Below are positions 1-10,407 of a DNA stretch of 64,000 bases, one piece after another. Where the stretch lies: the NCBI GenBank assembly GCA_043228905.1, contig JBHGNT010000002.1, positions 23,188,001 to 23,252,000 on the forward strand, in the 5' to 3' direction. The notes below the pieces were generated by a model. That model had not been told where the DNA came from. It saw only the letters and a list, made by a program, of their open reading frames with translations, and ran no database searches. Position 1 is the first letter of the stretch. Each line of letters begins with the position of its first letter. Made by a program: the position numbers and the translations under genes. This DNA is from Azolla caroliniana. Its lineage: Eukaryota > Polypodiophyta.

Positions 1-2955
1 GCTCCATATAGATTTCCTCCTATAGGTCACCGTGGAGGAATGTCGTTTTTACATCTAGCTGAATCAGCTCCAAGTTGTCGGCGGCCACGACGCCGAGCAT
101 GAAACGAAGGGTCGTCATTTTCACCACTGGTGAAAAGATTTCGTTGAAGTCGACGCCAAATTCTTGTCGAAATCCCTTCGCAACTAATCTGGCCTTGTAC
201 TTTGGGGTGTTTGAGTCGGACGTCTCTTTTAGTCGATAGACCCACTTACACGGAAGAGCACGTCGATTCTTTGGTAATTCAACCAAGTCCCAGGTCTTGT
301 TTGCCCGAATGGAGTGCATTTCTGACTCCATCGCGAGATGCCATGTGGTTGAATCGGCAGATGCCGATGCTTCTTAGTAAGACGTCGGTTCGACGGCGTC
401 GGTAAAGAAAATTCCGGGAGAGTACCTCTCTAGAGGTTGCGACAGTCTCTCGGATCTATAAGGTATGACTGAACTAGTCGCACCGGGTGTTAATGTCGGA
501 TGGTCGGGAGTTGAGCCATTCGGCTCTGCCGAATCGGTGGATTCGGTGCGAGAGTTGTTGGTTACCCGTGAGACCAATCTCGTGTTGTGGGCTGGGCCGT
601 CATGAATGGTTGGCACTTCGGAAAATATTACCCTTCGGACTTCAATAGGCCTTTCGGCCGTTTTATGCATAGCCGACTCGTTGAACACGACGTCTGAACT
701 TCAGACGATTTGTCTGTTCTCGGGGTCCCAGAGTCGGTATCTGATCTCACCGTCGGGTCCATATTCAAGAAAAACACATTTCCGTGACCTTGGTTCGAGT
801 TTCTGGCGGTTGTCTTTCGGTATGAGAGCATACGCCTCGCAGCCGAAGCTCCTCAGTTTGTCATAATTCGGCTTACTGCTGGTCCATATTTCTTGAGGTA
901 TTTGAAGTCCTAGAGGTCTACTTGGCAACATATTTATTATGCATACTACCGTAAGTAGAGCCTTCGCCTAGAAGCCATCCGACAGTCCGGAGTGTTGGAG
1001 CATGGAGACTATGCGTTCTTGAATCGTCCGCTTCATGCGTTCAACAATTCCGTTCTGCTCCGGACTATAGGGTGTCGTATATTCACGTCCAATGCCGCGT
1101 TCCCGGCAGAATTTGACGAATTCTTCAGACTTGAATTCTCCTCCATTGTCAGTTCGGAGACATTTCAGTTTCCGACCGGTCTGATTTTCGACAATTGCAA
1201 GCCATTCGGAGAAGATCGAGAACATCCGATCTTTGGTTCTCATAGGGTAAGCCCACACCTTCCGAGTTGAGTCGTCAATAAAACTGACGAAGTACGAAGC
1301 ACCACTGAGAGACTGATATGGCATCGGGCCACAGACGTCCGAGTGGACCAAATCGAGTGGGCTCGATTCTCTTGGTGCTAATGTCAGGTGTGATGCGGCT
1401 ACCTGTTTGCTGTACCAGCAATGCTCGCAGAATTAGTGATCCGAGAAGGAGAGCTTGGGGATGTAACTGGCTCTGGATAGGTGCGTTATGCCGGCCTTTC
1501 TGAGGTGTCCAAGTCGTTCGTGCCATAACGATGACACGGGGATATCAACCATAAACAAGTCACCCTCTTTGAGTGTGACATATAAAGGATACAAGGAATG
1601 TACCTTTGGTCCTCGAGCAAGCAGGAGGTTCCCTTTGTGGAGTGTCCACCATCCCGATGAGAATCCGGCACGGATGCCGGCTTCGTCAAGTTGTCTGACT
1701 GAGATCAAGGGTCTTGAGAGCTCAGGAACGTGTCGGACATTGTGTAGTACGAGTGCAGAGCCTCTCGGAAGATTGAGCTCTACGGTGCCGATTCCAATTA
1801 TAGGACAATGCTGCAAGTTTCCGACTCGAACTGAGTCGGAGTGTCGGTGTTGGTCCGAGTATTGCTGAAACTGAGATCGGTGAGGTGTCACATGATACGA
1901 TGCGCCTGAGTCCAGAAGCCATGTGCTTGATTCCTCAGTCATGAGCAGAACTTCTGATTCGACTGGGTTCTCTATGGACAATCTGTTCAGATTGGTCGTC
2001 AAAATTTCGGCTGAAGAGCCGACGTAGTTGACATCCTCATGCCGGCTACTCTTCTGATCCGCTCTCTGAGCTTTGTCGGTTTTTGCTTTGAGTGCCCGAC
2101 AGTCGGCTTTGATGTGTCCCGGTTTCTAACAGTAGTTGCAGATTCGGTTGTCTCGGGACTTGCTCCAGCTTCGTTGATTGTTAGGCGGTCGGGAAGAACT
2201 TCTTCCCCGGTTGTTCGATCGGTCGGTCGAACCTTGTACTACGTAAGCATCATCTGCCGAGTCTTTGGCGAAGGACTTTCTCTGAGCTACTTCAGTCAGG
2301 ATTGTGCTCGTGACTTCGGAGTACTTAACGGCAGCTGTTGAAGCATTGCACATGGTTGTAACGAAAGTTTCCCATGAAGAGGGGAGACTACTCATGAGTA
2401 TCATTGCTCTGAGTTCATCCTCAATTGCCATCCCCTGAGACGAGATTTGGGAGCTTATGCTTTTGTACTCGTTGAGGTGCGCCTGAACCGAATCAGATTC
2501 TTTCATCCGCAGATTGTAGAGGCGCCGAATCAGATACATCTTCGTTGCGTTAACCTTCTTTTCATAAGTTTCCGAAAGTGTTTTCCAAAGTTCAAACGTT
2601 GTCGTGTAGGATTGCATTGTGAAGTACACTGACTCCGATAAGTGCATCCGAATCGTGGCGCAGACGATTCTGTCCAGCTTTACCCACTCGTTTGCCTTGT
2701 ATGCTTCTAGAGGATTTTCATTCTCAATCGGGTCTATCTGCCCTTGACTATGAGATAGTCCTGCATTTGTTCCTTCCAGAAGTTGAAGTTCGAACCGTCG
2801 AACCTCCGTAGACTCATCTCTGATGAGCCGGATGTTGATGCTATCTGCTTCGGTTTCGGTTGGTAAAACTCGGTTCGGAGTTGACTACGAACCTTGGTGG
2901 GGTGCAGTCGGTTGGCTGACCCGATATCGTTCTAGTCAGTTTTGAACCTGAACCG
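1..2955 (-). mobile_element. Copia LTR retrotransposon fragment (left copy)
   Basis: On the minus strand this reads Copia order: gag, zinc knuckle, protease, GAG-pre-integrase, integrase, then the start of reverse transcriptase, which runs off the window at base 1. No LTR is present on either side. The right edge at about 2955 joins directly to gag of a different (Gypsy) element, with neither LTR nor visible target duplication, so the junction is probably a deletion or recombination breakpoint. Homology with the second Copia copy (18250-21435) stops at about the same place. Confidence 0.9.
20..2844 (-). pseudogene. Copia gag-pol polyprotein, decayed
   Basis: Most of the polyprotein lies in one minus frame, broken by in-frame stops near 2126, 1433, 968, 701 and 374. 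The gag (UBN2-like) part spans about 2126-2700. The zinc knuckle is cut after CNYC by a TAG where the sister copy has AAG. Protease shows LLDSGASYH (about 1900-1930). The integrase core shows HSDVCGP and RTDNGGEF with SPEQNGIVERM (968-1351). The RT start shows WVYRLKE, KARLVAKGF and QLDVKTTFLHGDL (20-331). The gag start codon of the sister copy (ATG) is ATA here at 2844, and a one-base deletion near 2738 shifts the frame. It cannot encode an active protein. Confidence 0.9.
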
Positions 2956-3742
2956 GGTGTCTCATACCGTTGCGAGGGTCTGCCCCCCCCGGTCTTTCCC
3001 GCTCGCTTGTCTTCCACCAGAACCTCGTAGTTCTGGCACGCGGCTTCCACGAAGCCCGTCTTCTCTTCGACCGAGTCACTCCACCCGGTTACCTCCCGGA
3101 CCCGTCTTTCCGCGTGGTCCGTTTCCTCTTTCCTCTACCGTACGCCGGCGAGGCCTTCCAGCACCAACGGCTAGAATCCAGCTTCCTTCGTCTTCCGGTC
3201 TTCATCGCTTCCGACCTAGATTCCAGCCATCGCCGAGTAGTGGACGGTCTCCGCGTGGCGAGCCGTCGCTTCTTCCATCATCCGTTTCATACCCTCTCGT
3301 TCGACATTCAGATCCAAGGCCCTCCGGGTCTCGCTAGCGTGCACCCGACTGTTCCATACGTACACCACGTTAGCTCTTATCGCTTCAGCGAAGTCCCCGC
3401 AGTCCTTTCGGGCGTGGCCGACTGCGTTGCACCACAAGCACCGGAGGCCTTCGGTCACAGACTTGTTCCCCGCCGTCGCTCCGTTCTTGCGCGATCTGGA
3501 GGTCCCTCACCATCAGAGTGAGTTCCTCCAAAGCCACTCCTCCGGACGAGCCTTTGACCATGCCAGTCGAAGTCGAGCCCATCTCGAGCCCATCTCGGGT
3601 CTCTTCCCTTCGCGCCGGTGGGGGTACCTCGACCTTCCTTGTCGCAATAGAACCCGCCCCCGTCAGGCCTTTATCGACCCACTCACGCCGTTTGTCAAAG
3701 CGGCCGCATGCTCTCTTTACCACGGCCCAGTCGGTTGTTAGG
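2956..3742 (-). pseudogene. Outer Gypsy gag, C-terminal part
   Basis: Residues following the solo LTR at 3747 read TTDWAVVKRACGRFDKR, then a gag zinc knuckle CLWCNAVGHARKDC (CX2CX4HX4C) near 3420, and end in EAACQNYEVLVEDKRAG and PSQRYET at about 2960. A frameshift near 3450 separates the two halves. The same order and motifs occur in the 8147-10273 gag-protease ORF. Only a decayed remnant. Confidence 0.85.
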
Positions 3743-3810
3743 CCGTTGTCGTGAAGAATGTGCTTCACGATATAAAAATGAGCTTAAATGTTGTATTTAA
3801 TAATATTTGA

Positions 3811-3870
3811 GAGACTTGAACCCACATCCTTACATACGAAATACAATGTACATACCACTAGGCTAGGCTA
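3811..3870 (-). other. tRNA-like module 1 in solo LTR
   Basis: On the minus strand an A-box-like TAGCCTAGTGGT is followed about 35 bases later by a B-box-like GGGTTCAAGTC. This is the layout of an internal RNA polymerase III promoter. I could not fold a complete cloverleaf, so this is a tRNA-derived sequence, not a tRNA gene. Confidence 0.6.
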
Positions 3871-3941
3871 TTTATTTGTAAAAGTTAACAAATCTGCATC
3901 ATGATATAAGAATGAAGCTATATATTGTATTAAGTAAAATT

Positions 3942-4012
3942 GAGAGACTTGAACTCTCAACCTTGTATACCAAACACAAAGTATACACCACTAAGCTAGG
4001 TTAGTTATTTTA
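3942..4012 (-). other. tRNA-like module 2 in solo LTR
   Basis: The minus strand reads TAGCTTAGTGGT and then GAGTTCAAGTCTCTC. It is a diverged duplicate of module 1 (3811-3870) with the same A-box/B-box spacing. Both are antisense to the LTR. Confidence 0.55.
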
Positions 4013-4271
4013 AAATACATTTTCATCATTATACTTATCCCATATCTACTTTCATACATGGGAGCTCAAGTGAGCATGATGGCTACCATGCATCACGTGC
4101 AATACATGTGCGCCAAATGGCGATCATGCATTACATGTAACTCATGCATTGCATGCATGCCATGCTCCCATACATTATCATATGCATGCCAACACTTATA
4201 TAAAGAGGGGCAAGGAAAACAAGAAGAGAATAAAAAAGAGAGAGTGAGAAAATAATATAATCAACTAAAGA

Positions 4272-4335
4272 AGACTAGCTCATTGGGTGGAGAACCTCTC
4301 GTTTCGAAGTTGAGTTCGTGGGTTCAAATCAAGGG
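4272..4335 (+). other. tRNA-like module 3 in solo LTR
   Basis: The plus strand reads TAGCTCATTGGGTGGAGA (A-box-like) followed by GTGGGTTCAAATC (B-box-like). It resembles the elongator tRNA body more closely than modules 1 and 2, and is in the sense orientation of the LTR, about 75 bases after the TATA box. Confidence 0.6.
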
Positions 4336-4702
4336 TCAATAGAGAATGTGTTCAGTTTGCGATCGAGGATTGTAAAGTTGGTAAAATATTATATTTTTAA
4401 TATACATCATGTTTATATCATATACTCTTGTTCCTTGAATCATACTTTGTCTCAATCTTCATTCTTGAATCATACATTGTCTCAATCTTCTTTCTTGAAG
4501 CATACATTGTCTCTATCTTTTATCTATGCTCATCTCTCTCTCTCTCACACACACACACACATTACTTGTAACTCTTCTTATTACTATCCTTCACCACTCT
4601 ATCATCACCATACAAGGCTTATTAAAAGTTAAGTTTCTTCAACTCCCCTTAACCTTAGTCCTCGCGACTTCGCCGCACGAACCACAACTACCCCGACACC
4701 GT

Positions 4703-4912
4703 CATCGGTCTCCAGCAGGAAGCCCACTTCCTCCCGGTCCCTTGCGTCCACCAATTTAACGAACAATAGGACACGACTCGTGTCCAGCACGGTCCGGTCC
4801 AGCACCGAAAGTCGTGCGAAGCGTTCATCAAACTCCCGAAGGAGCATCGACGCGTTTCTCCCCTTTTCGGGGGTCTCCACCCATTCCATGAAGTTCCGCT
4901 TTGACATACGCA
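4703..4912 (-). pseudogene. Outer Gypsy gag, middle part
   Basis: Reads RMSKRNFMEWVETPEKGR, then LLREFDERFARL and DTSRVLLFVKLVD on the minus strand, matching residues of the 8147-10273 gag. It is cut off on the right by the 11.6-kb insertion at 4917 and on the left by the solo LTR at 4698. Confidence 0.85.
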
Positions 4913-4916
4913 GCGC

Positions 4917-5681
4917 TGTCGTGAAGATTTTCGTCCACAAGCGGAAACCGGGAAACATTGGCTACATCGGCGGGGTGCAGCGTGTGTACGTACCCATGTA
5001 CATTTAGTGTGAATATCGAGGGCGCCTTTATGGCGCCGAAGAGTAGTTAAGTCAGGACAGACAATCCCATGTAAGTCGGGATTTGTCCCACATTGTAACA
5101 CATCCCTTTCCTTGTTCTATAAAAGGAAGGGAACGCCCTTTGTGAAAGGGTTGCCCATTTTGCATTAGAGGGTATACCATTAGGTTCAGAGTTAGCTTCT
5201 TCTTCTTCTTCTCCTTCGTGTTCACTTAGGGTTTGCTGCAGCTCATCTCTTGTGCAAGACCCCGCTCGGCGCGACGAGCCTGAGAGCTCCCCGACGGCGG
5301 CTTGACAGCAGACGACTGTTGTAAGCTATCTTGGTCCGGCTCGAAGTCGGGAATGTATTCTTCATATATATACATACATATACGTTTACGTTTGTCTGTG
5401 TATATTCGCGTCGCTGTTGGCGTCGGGTGCTTACCCTCTCCTGCGTTTTCTGTACATAAGGCGCAAGTCGAATTGAGCTATGTGTACGAGTGTGTGGCTG
5501 TGTGTGTGTGTGTGTGTGTGCGTGAGTCGGTGTTAATCTCTCTCTCCCCCTTCAGTTGCTTCCGGTGTGTTTTTGGGATGCCCCGGAAACAGTGAAGCAC
5601 GACTTCCTACGCTCCATCGCTCTCTAGTCCAAGACCCCCGTGGTCCCGCCTTTCTCCACGCACGCGCGTAACAACGCGACA
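4917..5681 (+). repeat. 5-prime LTR of 11.6-kb element
   Basis: Starts TGTCGTGAAGATTTTCG and ends GTAACAACGCGACA. A TATAAAAGG box lies at about 5119, followed by TTC-rich, TATA-rich and TG-repeat tracts typical of transcribed leader. The partner copy is 15786-16553. Confidence 0.93.
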
Positions 5682-5703
5682 TCTTTGGTGAACCCGACGT
5701 GAA
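5682..5703 (+). promoter_or_regulatory. Primer binding site
   Basis: TCTTTGGTGAACCCGACGTG follows the LTR directly. The same string follows the LTR at 8102, and a near-identical one follows the outer LTR on the minus strand (16925 downward). It is not the initiator-Met site (TGGTATCAGAGC). The tRNA it pairs with was not identified. Confidence 0.75.
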
Positions 5704-5718
5704 AGGCGGCAAGGGAGG

Positions 5719-6912
5719 ATGGAGTCGGAAGATGACGACCTTGTGGAGATGGTGGCCGAAGTGGTGTTGGAGTCGGCACGAGTGGTGATGAGGCGAGAAG
5801 CAGCGCAACAAGCGGTTGAGCGAGTGGTCGAAAGAGTCGGCCGTTTCAACGGGGACAAAGTCCCATCTTACTTGGAAGTCTACAACACAGAAATGGAGGA
5901 GCGTGGCGTAGACGAGTCGTTGAGGCTGAAGTTCTTCTGCCGGGTCGTGGCTGTCCGGATGCATGCGGAAGTAAAGGAGCTCAGTGAGGCTCATAGTTCG
6001 TGGGAGGCCTTCGAAGAGGCGCTCCTGAAAGCATACGGAGGACGGCGGAAGAGCCGGGGACGGCACGACTTCGACCAGTGGGTAGCATCGGCAAAGACCC
6101 ACCGGGGTGCGACGAAGGCGTTCCGGGAGTTCGAGCGACGACTTGCTCGGCTCCCATAGCGGGAACAAGGTTTGGTGGGGGCGAAGAAAGTCTTTTTGTT
6201 CGTCAGGTCGATCGACCGAGCGGAACGGGAAGCCATCAGGATTGAGCTCGAAGACAATGATGGAGCGAATGGGCTTACGGAGGCCTGGTCGAAGGTCGGA
6301 AGGGTGTGCCAAAGGCTAGACAACGAGCGAGCCGAGAAGGCTAAGAGGAAGGTACGCGACGGCGTGCCATCACAGCGGGAAGAGGCCGAACGGCAAAGAG
6401 AGTTGGCAAGGGTCGACGTTGGGGCCAGGATTGCGGAGGCATACGCAACGCTCAAAGCGATGCTCGAGGAAGAGGGAGGATCGAGGCCAGAAGCTGAGAC
6501 CGAGGAGACGGACTTGTCCCACGCGACGGCGGAAGATCGGTACCACGGTACCACGGAAGGGGGTGCGGAACGAAACGCCCTCTCGACTTGCAGAGATAGA
6601 ACGGCCAAGGACGAGGCCGAGATACCGATCGCGGAATCGGAACGTTGGGACCAGCGGTTTCGGCCATGTCAGCCCGAGATCCGGGTCATTGGAGAAGCAA
6701 GCCTAGACGGGGCTTGCGCGATCGGTAAGAAAATGACCGCCGACCACGAAGAGTCGGTGGCTACGAACAAGGGCGTAAAACGGACGGGCGATTCTTTGTG
6801 TCTTCCCACACTTGCTCCCGAGACGATGGCAGTCGGGCCCGAGTGCCCACGTGAGTCCCAAGCGGAGGAAGGCAGCGGCGAATGGCCAAGAATCACCGGC
6901 GAGACGATATAG
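5719..6912 (+). pseudogene. Gag protein of the non-autonomous element, one in-frame TAG
   Basis: The ATG at 5719 opens a frame to 6912 broken only by TAG at 6157-6159; the flanking text (RRLARLP then REQGLVGAKKVFLFVRSID) aligns through the stop with LREFEERF-RVLLFVKSVD of the related gag. The N-terminal third is homologous to other clade gags (DLVEMVAEVV, GRFNGDKVPSYLE, HAEVKELSEAHSSWEAFEEALLKAYG). The rest is Arg/Glu-rich and low-complexity, with no zinc knuckle visible. The likely origin of the stop is CAG to TAG. It would make a capsid-like protein if the stop were absent or read through. Confidence 0.75.
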
Positions 6913-7464
6913 GGAAGGAGCGGACGAAAGCCCACGGACCCGATTCCGGAGAACTCGACAATTTGGCCCGTAAGCCCGTGTAAGACCGAGGAGATGGATG
7001 GTGGTACCGAGGAGTCCTGGCACGATGCCAGCGAAGACGGATGGGAAAAGGCCTGCGAGGAGGCCGAGGACGGACACGGCACGTGGAGATCCGCATTCCG
7101 ATACGGGTGGAGCGTGATCCGGTCGTGGGCCGTTCGATCGGGGCCGGATTCGGCATGAAGGTGCCAGTACGGAAGGGGGTGCGGGACGAGCCGCCCTCTT
7201 TTACATGGGGAGAAAGACCGACTGGGCGAAGGTCGAGATTTTGAATGAGAATGAAAGTCGGTCCTATAGGATTCCTTACACTGATCCGGCTGTAGGCCCG
7301 AGTGCCGGCGTGAGTCCTATAAGGGAGATCGATGGCGACAGGAGAACGGGACTCGGCAATCCGGGGAAGGACGAACGGACCTGGACGAGAACCGGGCGGA
7401 GCAGACTCCCGGATAACCATTCCGGGAGGGAGGAAGAGAGCAGGCCTACGAAGAGGCTGAGGAC
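6913..7464 (+). repeat. GC-rich repeat spacer, left part
   Basis: Non-coding. Contains recurring blocks such as GGTACCACGG-type motifs followed by GGGTGCGG and CGCCCTCT (also at about 6541, 7160 and 14400), and GGTCCTAYRGGATTCC/ACACTGATCCGG. It continues at 14397 on the other side of the guest element. Confidence 0.6.
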
Positions 7465-7468
7465 ACGG

Positions 7469-8102
7469 TGTCGTGAGGAAAACCGTCCACAAGCAGAATC
7501 AGTGCACAGGAGCGTAGGAACCGGCTCTTCTCGAATGTTGTCCATAGAAGATCCTAGGCAGGTAGATTTAGTGGGTAGGAAGTAAAGGGGAAACGGCTCC
7601 TTCCTTGCCTATAAAAAGGAGGTAGACAAGAAGGGGGAGGGGATCGCGGAGAGTCGAGGACGAAGTGCTGTCGGTTTGCGTGCGAAGGCTTCTCTCTCTC
7701 TCTCTCTCTGGTTCGCAAACTCCATAGCTTCCTTTTGTGCAGGTTTCGGGAGGCTCGCGCTGCTCTGAGGAATGCTCGAGTGCTTCCGGCAGCACCTCCA
7801 ACCTGCTCCTGTCTTTCTGCGCGTTTACGAACAGGCATCGGCATCTGTTCGCCGGCCTGTTCAGTTGTAACCGACTTCGTGTTTTTGTTGCTTCCGTGTT
7901 CTTGTTGTTGTCTTTGTTAATACATACATACATTCGTGTCTCTCTGTGTCGCTGTCCCACTCGCGTCTTTGTGTCGAACGGCCGTGTCCCTGTGAATCTA
8001 CGCTCGCACGTAGTGTGTCTATTTTCCTTTCTCTCTTGCTCTTCGGTACAGGACCCCTGAGGTCCCGCCTCATTCCTCGCAGATGCGTGGAAAACCTCGA
8101 CA
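7469..8102 (+). repeat. 5-prime LTR of 6.9-kb element
   Basis: 634 bp. A TATAAAAAGG box lies at about 7610; a CT tract (7688-7708) and TACATACATACAT follow. Almost the same as 13761-14396. Confidence 0.93.
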
Positions 8103-8123
8103 TCTTTGGTGAACCCGACGTGA
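8103..8123 (+). promoter_or_regulatory. Primer binding site
   Basis: TCTTTGGTGAACCCGACGTG immediately after the LTR, identical to the site at 5682. Confidence 0.75.
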
Positions 8124-8146
8124 AGGAGGCAGTAGAACAGCAGAAG

Positions 8147-10273
8147 ATGAAAGGGTCGGATCTTGCGGAGGCCATGGCTTCGGCCGTGGATCGGATATTG
8201 AGTGCACGCGAGGGCACCGGCGCCCTCGACAGAGCCATTGAGGCGGTCGTCGGTACGATCGGCCGGTTCAGTGGAAAGGATGCCACGAAGTATTTAGCGT
8301 CCTACGGGGTAGAAATGCTGATGCGGGACATTCCGGAAGAGAGGCGTCTTGCCGGGTTTCCTTGAGTGGCGATGCCGAGCATCCATGTGGAGATGCTCGA
8401 GGTTCGGGCGGAGAGCCGTACCTGGGAGGAGTTCGGAGGCCGACTCCTAGAAAAATACGGGCTGGACGACGCGCTCCGGCTTTCGAAGCGGAACTTCATG
8501 GAATGGGTGGAGTCCCCCGCCAAGGGAAGAAACGCGTTGGCACTCCTCCGGGAGTTCGAAGAACGCTTTGCGCACTTTTCGGCGCTTGACCGAACCGTTC
8601 TGGATACGAGCCGGGTCCTACTGTTCGTCAAGTCGGTGGACGAGCGGGATAGGGATCAAGTCGGCTCCTTGCTGGAAACCGAAGACGGGTTGATAACCGA
8701 CTGGGCTGCGGTTAAGAGAGTCTGTGGCCGTTTCGACAAACGCCGAGAATGGGCTGACAACGGGGCGGCCGGTGCGGGCTCTGTCACAGCAAGGAGGCTT
8801 GAACCGGCACCGCAAGTGCGAAGGGAAGAAACCCGGGAAAGGCTCAAAACCGGTTCGGCTTCGACCGGCATGGTCAGTGGCTCGTTCGGAGGGGCAGCAC
8901 TGGAGGAGTTGACGCAGGCGATAAAGGAACTCCAGATCGCCCAGACTCGAAGGGAAGGCGGCGAACCGGCTCGTGACCGACGGCCGGCAGTGGGGAACAG
9001 GTGCATGTGGTGCGACGAGGTAGGCCACATTCGGAAGGACTGCGGCGATTTCGCAGAGGCGTTGAGGAACCGGGTGGTGTACCTGTGGGAAGGCCGGGTG
9101 CACGCCGACGACACCAAGAGGGCCCTGAACCGAAACGACGGGCGAGGAGGAATGAAGAGACTGATGGAAGAGGCAGCGGCCCGACACGTGGAGGCCATCC
9201 ACTACTCGGCGTCGGCCGGCATTCGGGTCGGGGGCAGCGAGGCCCGAAAGGAGGGCAAAGACGGATTCTGGTCGGCAATGTTGGAAGATCTCGCCGGCCC
9301 GCGGCTAAGGAAAGATGAAACGGACTGCGCTGAGAGACGGGTCCGGGAAATAACCGGGTGGAGCGACCCGGTCGAGGAGAAGACGGGCTTCGTAGAAGCC
9401 GCCTGCCGGAACTACGAGGCTCTGGTAGAAGACAAACGAGTGGGGAAAGCCGGAGCGGCCGGGCCCTCACAACGGTACGAGACCCGATTCGGGCAACGAC
9501 GGAACGATGCCGGCGGGTCCATCTCGCAAGATAACCCCAGGAAGGGCGGATACCGACTGGGGACGGAAATAGAAAGGACTACGGACCTACGAAAGGTCCT
9601 AGAAGAACGGATCCTCGACAGCAAAGTGGAGCTGTCATTGCGAGAGGTGTTAGGGATCGCCAAGAAGGAGTTCCACGACTCCATTGTAGACCTGGTGAAA
9701 CGGAAGAGGCTGTCGACGGAGACGGAACCGGAAAGACCGGTGGAGGTGCGGACGACACACATCGACGACATGGCGCTGGAAGATGAGTGGGCGGAGAGCC
9801 ACTATTCAAGGCCGCACTGGGCCCGAGCAACCACGGAGACCCCGGTGAAGATCGGAGATGTTCAGGAACCGGTGGTGGCATTGGTGGACCACGGTTCGGA
9901 AATAAACCTGATGTCAATGGACTTCTATAAGAAGGGAAAGTGGCCGATCAACACCAAGCACGGGTGGAAGATACGGGCGGCGACGCGCGCCACCGAGGAG
10001 CTGCACAGGGCCTGCCCGAACGTGCGAGTCAAGATCGGCGACGTTGAGATTGACCAGCACTTCTTCGTACAGGAGACGTCCTCGCATCCGATCATATTAG
10101 GGGAACCATACATCACAGCGGCACGAATGGAGACCAGAGTGCTGGACAACGGTTCGGCCTACGTGAGGGTCAAGAGCCAGGACGGGCGCCATTCGGTCCA
10201 ATTTTTGACGGTGCGACCGAACCACGAGCGAAACCGCGAATCCCTCGGTGGCGAGAACCGGGAGGATTTTTAG
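8147..10273 (+). pseudogene. Gag-protease of fungal-like Gypsy, one in-frame TGA
   Basis: ATG at 8147 (KGSDLAEAMAS). The frame is open to 10273 except for TGA at 8363-8365, where the outer copy has Arg (GFPRVAMPG): a CGA-to-TGA change. Gag motifs include GRFSGKDATKYL, KRNFMEWVESPAKGR and LREFEERF. The zinc knuckle CMWCDEVGHIRKDC is near 9003-9045. The aspartic protease is at about 9840-10200, with the active-site region LVDHGSEINLMSMDF and a later HPIILGEPYI. The catalytic triplet is DHG instead of the usual DSG or DTG. Gag and protease share one frame here; RT starts in another. Confidence 0.85.
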
Positions 10274-10407
10274 AGAGGGCTGCCAAGGCGTGGGGCCGAG
10301 ACAGTCCGGACACTCGGGAAAGACCCCGCGACTGTACGATAGAACCGAAACCGAAGGGACCCTGTACGATAGGTAGGAAAATTTGCTTCTCCAACAACGG
10401 AGGGTGT

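Larger units (their letters stand above)
3747..4698 (+). mobile_element. Solo LTR carrying three tRNA-like modules (copy 1)
   Basis: A 952-bp unit starts TGTCGTGAAGA and ends CCCCGACA, flanked by the perfect 4-bp duplication CCGT (3743-3746 and 4699-4702). It interrupts gag of the outer Gypsy at LLETDDG/LTTDW. Its start is the same as that of the neighbouring Gypsy LTRs, and a TATATAAAG box at about 4195 fits an LTR promoter, so I read it as a solo LTR of the same clade. A 7-bp inverted repeat (CGTGAAG/CTTCACG) lies at the very start. A second copy in opposite orientation is at 18897-19844. Confidence 0.85.

Noticed and set aside
2942-3521. Plus-strand open frames of 131 and 183 codons
   Set aside because: Antisense shadows of the Gypsy gag on the minus strand, which has the zinc knuckle and homologues.
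5533-6312. Minus-strand 259-codon frame across the LTR end and gag
   Set aside because: Antisense to gag and spans the LTR boundary. GC-rich DNA gives long antisense frames.
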